A stretch of 64,000 bases of DNA from the NCBI GenBank assembly GCA_963580455.1, contig OY756971.1, forward strand, positions 13,539,001 to 13,603,000, read 5' to 3'. A model generated the notes under the pieces. That model worked only from the letters and a program-made list of their open reading frames with translations, was not told where the DNA came from and did no database searches. Both the position numbers and the translations under genes were made by a program. This document shows, in pieces, positions 60,763-64,000 of this stretch (positions are counted from its first letter, which is position 1; each line of letters opens with the position of its first letter). This stretch comes from Euonymus europaeus (Eukaryota > Streptophyta > Magnoliopsida > Celastrales > Celastraceae).

Positions 60763-63700
60763 GAAGCACAAGAAAAAGTGTACACTGAGGAACTTTGATG
60801 GTCCGAAGTTGCTCAACTCTCTCTATGGAGAAGCTTTTAACAATTTTGTCCATTGGTCATAGAAAGTTGGTGTTTTGGCATCGAAATAATCTAGGAAGCT
60901 TATACTCGTAAAATTTGACATATAAGAACAATAAAATGTGTACACTGAGCAGCTTTGACTGTCCAAAGTTGCTCAACTCTCTCTATGGTGGAGCTTTTAA
61001 CAATTTTGTGCATTTTTCATAGAAAGTCGGGGTTTTGTCATTGAAATAATCTAGGAAGCTTATACTCATAAAATTTGAAATAGAATAACAATAAAAATCG
61101 TACACCGAGCAACTTTGATGGTCCGAAGTTGCTCAATTCTCCCTATGGAAGATATTTTAACGGCTTTGTTCATTTGTCATAAAAAGTTTGTGTTTTGCCA
61201 TCGAAATAATCTAGGAAGCTTATACTCATAAAATTTGACATAGAATAACAATAAAAAGTGTATACCGAGAAACTTTGGTGGTTCGAAGTTGATCAACTCT
61301 CTCTATGCAGGAGTTTTTAACGGTTTTGACCATTAGTCATAGAAAGTTAGTGTTTATTCATCGAAATAATCTAGGAAGCTTATACTCGTAAAATTCGACA
61401 TAGAAGCACATTAAAAAGTGTACACCGAGCAACTTTGATGGTCCGAACTTGCTCAACTCTCTCTATGGAGGAGCTTTTACCGGCTTTGTCCATTTGTCAT
61501 TGAAAGTTAGTGTTTATTCATCGAAACAATCTACGAAGCTTATACTCGTAAAATTTGATATAGAAGAACATTAAAAAGTGTACACCGTGCAACTTTGATG
61601 GTCCGAAGTTGATCAACTCTCTCTACGGAGGAACTTTTAATGGTTTTGTCCATTTGTCATAGAAAGTTGTTGTTTTGGCATCAAAATAATCTTGAAGCTT
61701 ATACTCGTAAAATTTGACATATAAGAACAATAAAATGTGTACACCGAGCAGCTCTGACGGTCCAAAGTTGCTCAACTCTCTCTATGGTGGAGCTTTTAAC
61801 AATTTTGTGCATTTGTCATAGAAAGTCGGGGTTTTGTCATTGAAATAATCTTGGAAGCTTATACTCATAAAATTTGAAATAGAATCACAATAAAAAGCGT
61901 ACACCGAGCAACTTTGATGGTCCGAAGTTGCTCAACTCTCTCTATAGAAGATATTTTAACGGCTTTGTCCATTTGTCATAGAAAGTTAGTGTTTTGCCAT
62001 CGAAATAATCTAGGAAGCTTATACTCATAAAATTTGACATAGAATAACAATAAAAAGTGTATACCGAGCAACTTTGGTGGTTCGAAGTTGATCAACTCTC
62101 TCTATGCAGGAGCTTTTAACGGTTTTGTCCATTTGTCATAGAAAGTTAGTGTTTATTCATCGAAATAATCTAGGAAGCTTATAGTCGTAAAATTTGACAT
62201 TGAAAAACTTTAAAAAGTGTACACCGAGCAACTTTGATGGTCTGAAGTTGCTCAACTCTGTCTACGGAGGTGCTTTTAAAGGTTTTGTCCATTTGTCATA
62301 GAAAGTTGGTGTTTTTTGCTTCGAAATAATCTTGAAGCTTATACTCATAAAATTTGACATATAAGAACAATAAAATGTGTACACCGAGCAGCTCTGACAG
62401 TCCAAAGTTGCTCAACTCTCTCTATGGTGGAGCTTTTAACAATTTTATGCATTTGTCGTAGAAAGTCGGGGTTTTGTCACTGAAATAATCTAGGAAGCTT
62501 ATACTCATAAAATTTGAAATAGAATAACAATAAAAAGCGTACACCGAGCAACTTTGATGGTCCGAAGTTGCTCAACTCTCTCTATGGAAGATATTTTAAC
62601 GGCTTTGTCCATTTGTCATAGAAAGTTAGTGTTTTGCCATCGAAATAATCTAGGAAGCTTATACTCATAAAATTTGACATAGAATAACAATAAAAAGTGT
62701 ATACCGAGCAACTTTGGTGGTTCGAAGTTGATCAACTCTCTCTATGCAGGAGTTTTTAACGGTTTTGTCCATTTGTCATAGAAAGTTAGTGTTTATTCAT
62801 CGAAATAATCTAGGAAGCTTATACTCGTAAAATTTGACATAGAAGAACTTTAAAAAGTGTACACCGACAACTTTGATGGTCTGAAGTTGCTCAACTCTCT
62901 CTACGGAGGAGCTTTTACCAGCTTTGTCCATTTGTCATAGAAAGTTAGTGTTTATTCATCGAAACAATCTACGAAGCTTATACTCGTAAAATTTGATATA
63001 GAAGCACATTAAAATGTGTACACCGAGCAGCTCTGACAGTCTAAAGTTACTCAACTCTCTCTATGGTGGAGCTTTTAACAATTTTGTGCATTTGTCATAG
63101 AAAGTCGGGGTTTTGTCATTGAAATAATCTAGGAAGCTTATACTCATAAAATTTGAAATATAATCACAATAAAAAGCGTACACCGAGCAACTTTGATGAT
63201 CCGAAGTTGCTCAACTCTCTCTATGGAAGATATTTTAACGGCTTTGCCCATTTGTCGTAGAAAGTTAGTGTTTTGCCATCAAAATAATCTAGGAAGCTTA
63301 TACTCTTAAAATTTGACTTAGACTAACAATAAAAAGTGTACACCCAGCAACTTTTGTGGTTCGAAGTTGATCAACTCTCCCTATGGAGGAGCTTTTAACG
63401 GTTTTGTCCATTTGTCGTAGAGACTTGGTATTTTGGCATCAAATAATCTTGGAAGCTTATACTCATAAAATTTGACATATAAGAACAATAAAATGTGTAC
63501 ACCGAGCAGCTCTGACAGTACAAAGTTGCTCAACTCTCTCTATGGTGGAGCTTTTAACAATTTTATGCATTTGTCGTAGAAAGTCGGGGTTTTGTCATTG
63601 AAATAATCTAGGAAGCTTATACTCATAAAATTTGAAATAGAATAACAATAAAAAGCGTACACCGAGCAACTTTGATGGTCCGAAGTTGCTCAACTCTCTC

Positions 63701-63958
63701 TATGGAAGATATTTTAACGGCTTTGTCCATTTGTCGTAGAAAGTTAGTGTTTTGCCATCAAAATAATCTAGGAAGCTTATACTCTTAAAATTTGACATAG
63801 ACTAACAATAAAAAGTGTACACCGAGCAACTTTTGTGGTTCGAAGTTGATCAACTCTCCCTATGGAGGAGCTTTTAACGGTTTTGTCCATTTGTCATAGA
63901 GACTTGGTATTTTGGCATCAAATTATCTTGGAAGCTTATACTCATAAAATTTGACATA
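60763..63958. repeat. 20-monomer-period segment at the right edge (3196 bp)
   Basis: GAAGCACAAGAAAAAGTG with CACTGAGGA occurs at 60763 and again at 63959, 3196 bp later. That is 20 monomers, within one base of the 3195-bp units at 18179-24568. The second copy runs off the window, so it cannot be tested whether a regular array of this unit begins here. Confidence 0.6.
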
Positions 63959-63970
63959 GAAGCACAAGAA
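63013..63970. repeat. Tandem three-monomer duplication (2 x 479 bp) at the right edge
   Basis: CTTTTGTGGTTCG is at 63351 and 63830, and GAGACTTGGTATTTTGGC follows in both, at an offset of 479 bp. The block starts at AATGTGTACACCGAGCAGC (63013 and 63492). Its length equals the three-monomer block doubled inside HOR copies 2 and 3, but the subtypes involved are different. Confidence 0.75.
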
Positions 63971-64000
63971 AAAGTGTACACTGAGGATTTTTGATGGTCC

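Larger units (their letters stand above)
55785..64000. repeat. Satellite DNA array, ~160-bp monomer (right part)
   Basis: The same monomer family continues in the same orientation and exact phase for about 51 monomers to the window edge, so the LTR interrupts one continuous array. Higher-order order is irregular. The phase marker CTAC-GAGCTTTTAATRG occurs at 56988, 57627, 58906, 59545 and 61623, with spacings of 639, 1279, 639 and 2078 bp (4, 8, 4 and 13 monomers). Divergence between repeats is greater than in the 24.5-43.5 kb core. No gene is visible. Confidence 0.95.

Overview
The window is almost entirely one plant-type satellite DNA. A tandem repeat with a monomer of about 160 bp fills 1-52440 and 55785-64000, roughly 380 monomers. 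It is AT-rich, and most monomers carry a HindIII site (AAGCTT). I found no protein-coding gene, tRNA, rRNA or CRISPR array. The only other sequence is a 3344-bp insertion at 52441-55784. It has TG...CA ends and a perfect 5-bp target duplication (CTTAT), and it reads as a solo LTR of a long-LTR plant retrotransposon, probably Ty3/gypsy. A nucleosome-sized AT-rich satellite, a multi-kilobase LTR and clustered RGCCCA motifs point to a flowering plant, most likely a eudicot. I cannot name the species. A centromeric, pericentromeric or heterochromatic-knob location is an inference only.

Layout. (1) 1-13036: an older, irregular block. Diverged monomers are arranged in broken multi-monomer periods of 10, 11, 16 and 17 units. 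(2) 13037-45484: a core of higher-order repeats (HORs). The basic unit is 17 monomers (2716 bp). Two copies carry an extra 3-monomer block (3195 bp). From about 24.57 kb, a 34-monomer super-unit of 5428 bp (type A 2716 bp plus type B 2712 bp) occurs three times almost unchanged. A fourth super-unit is disturbed by a 7-monomer deletion and a 2-monomer duplication. (3) 45485-52440: a shorter 8-monomer HOR (1279 bp) in about 2.7 copies, then irregular monomers. (4) 52441-55784: the solo LTR, plus-strand oriented, with a TATA-box promoter, an upstream cluster of site II-like motifs and a telo-box, and an AT-rich, internally duplicated 3' half. (5) 55785-64000: satellite again, in the same phase and orientation, with 4-, 12- and 20-monomer periods and a 3-monomer duplication at the right edge.

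No gene network is present. The biological content is the evolutionary record of the array: nested unequal exchange or conversion events in whole-monomer steps, a homogenised centre with more diverged flanks, and a retroelement that inserted and probably collapsed to a solo LTR. Each monomer also keeps an inverted-repeat core that could fold or bind protein. All period lengths come from matching diagnostic variants by eye; boundaries within homogeneous repeats are uncertain by up to about one monomer.
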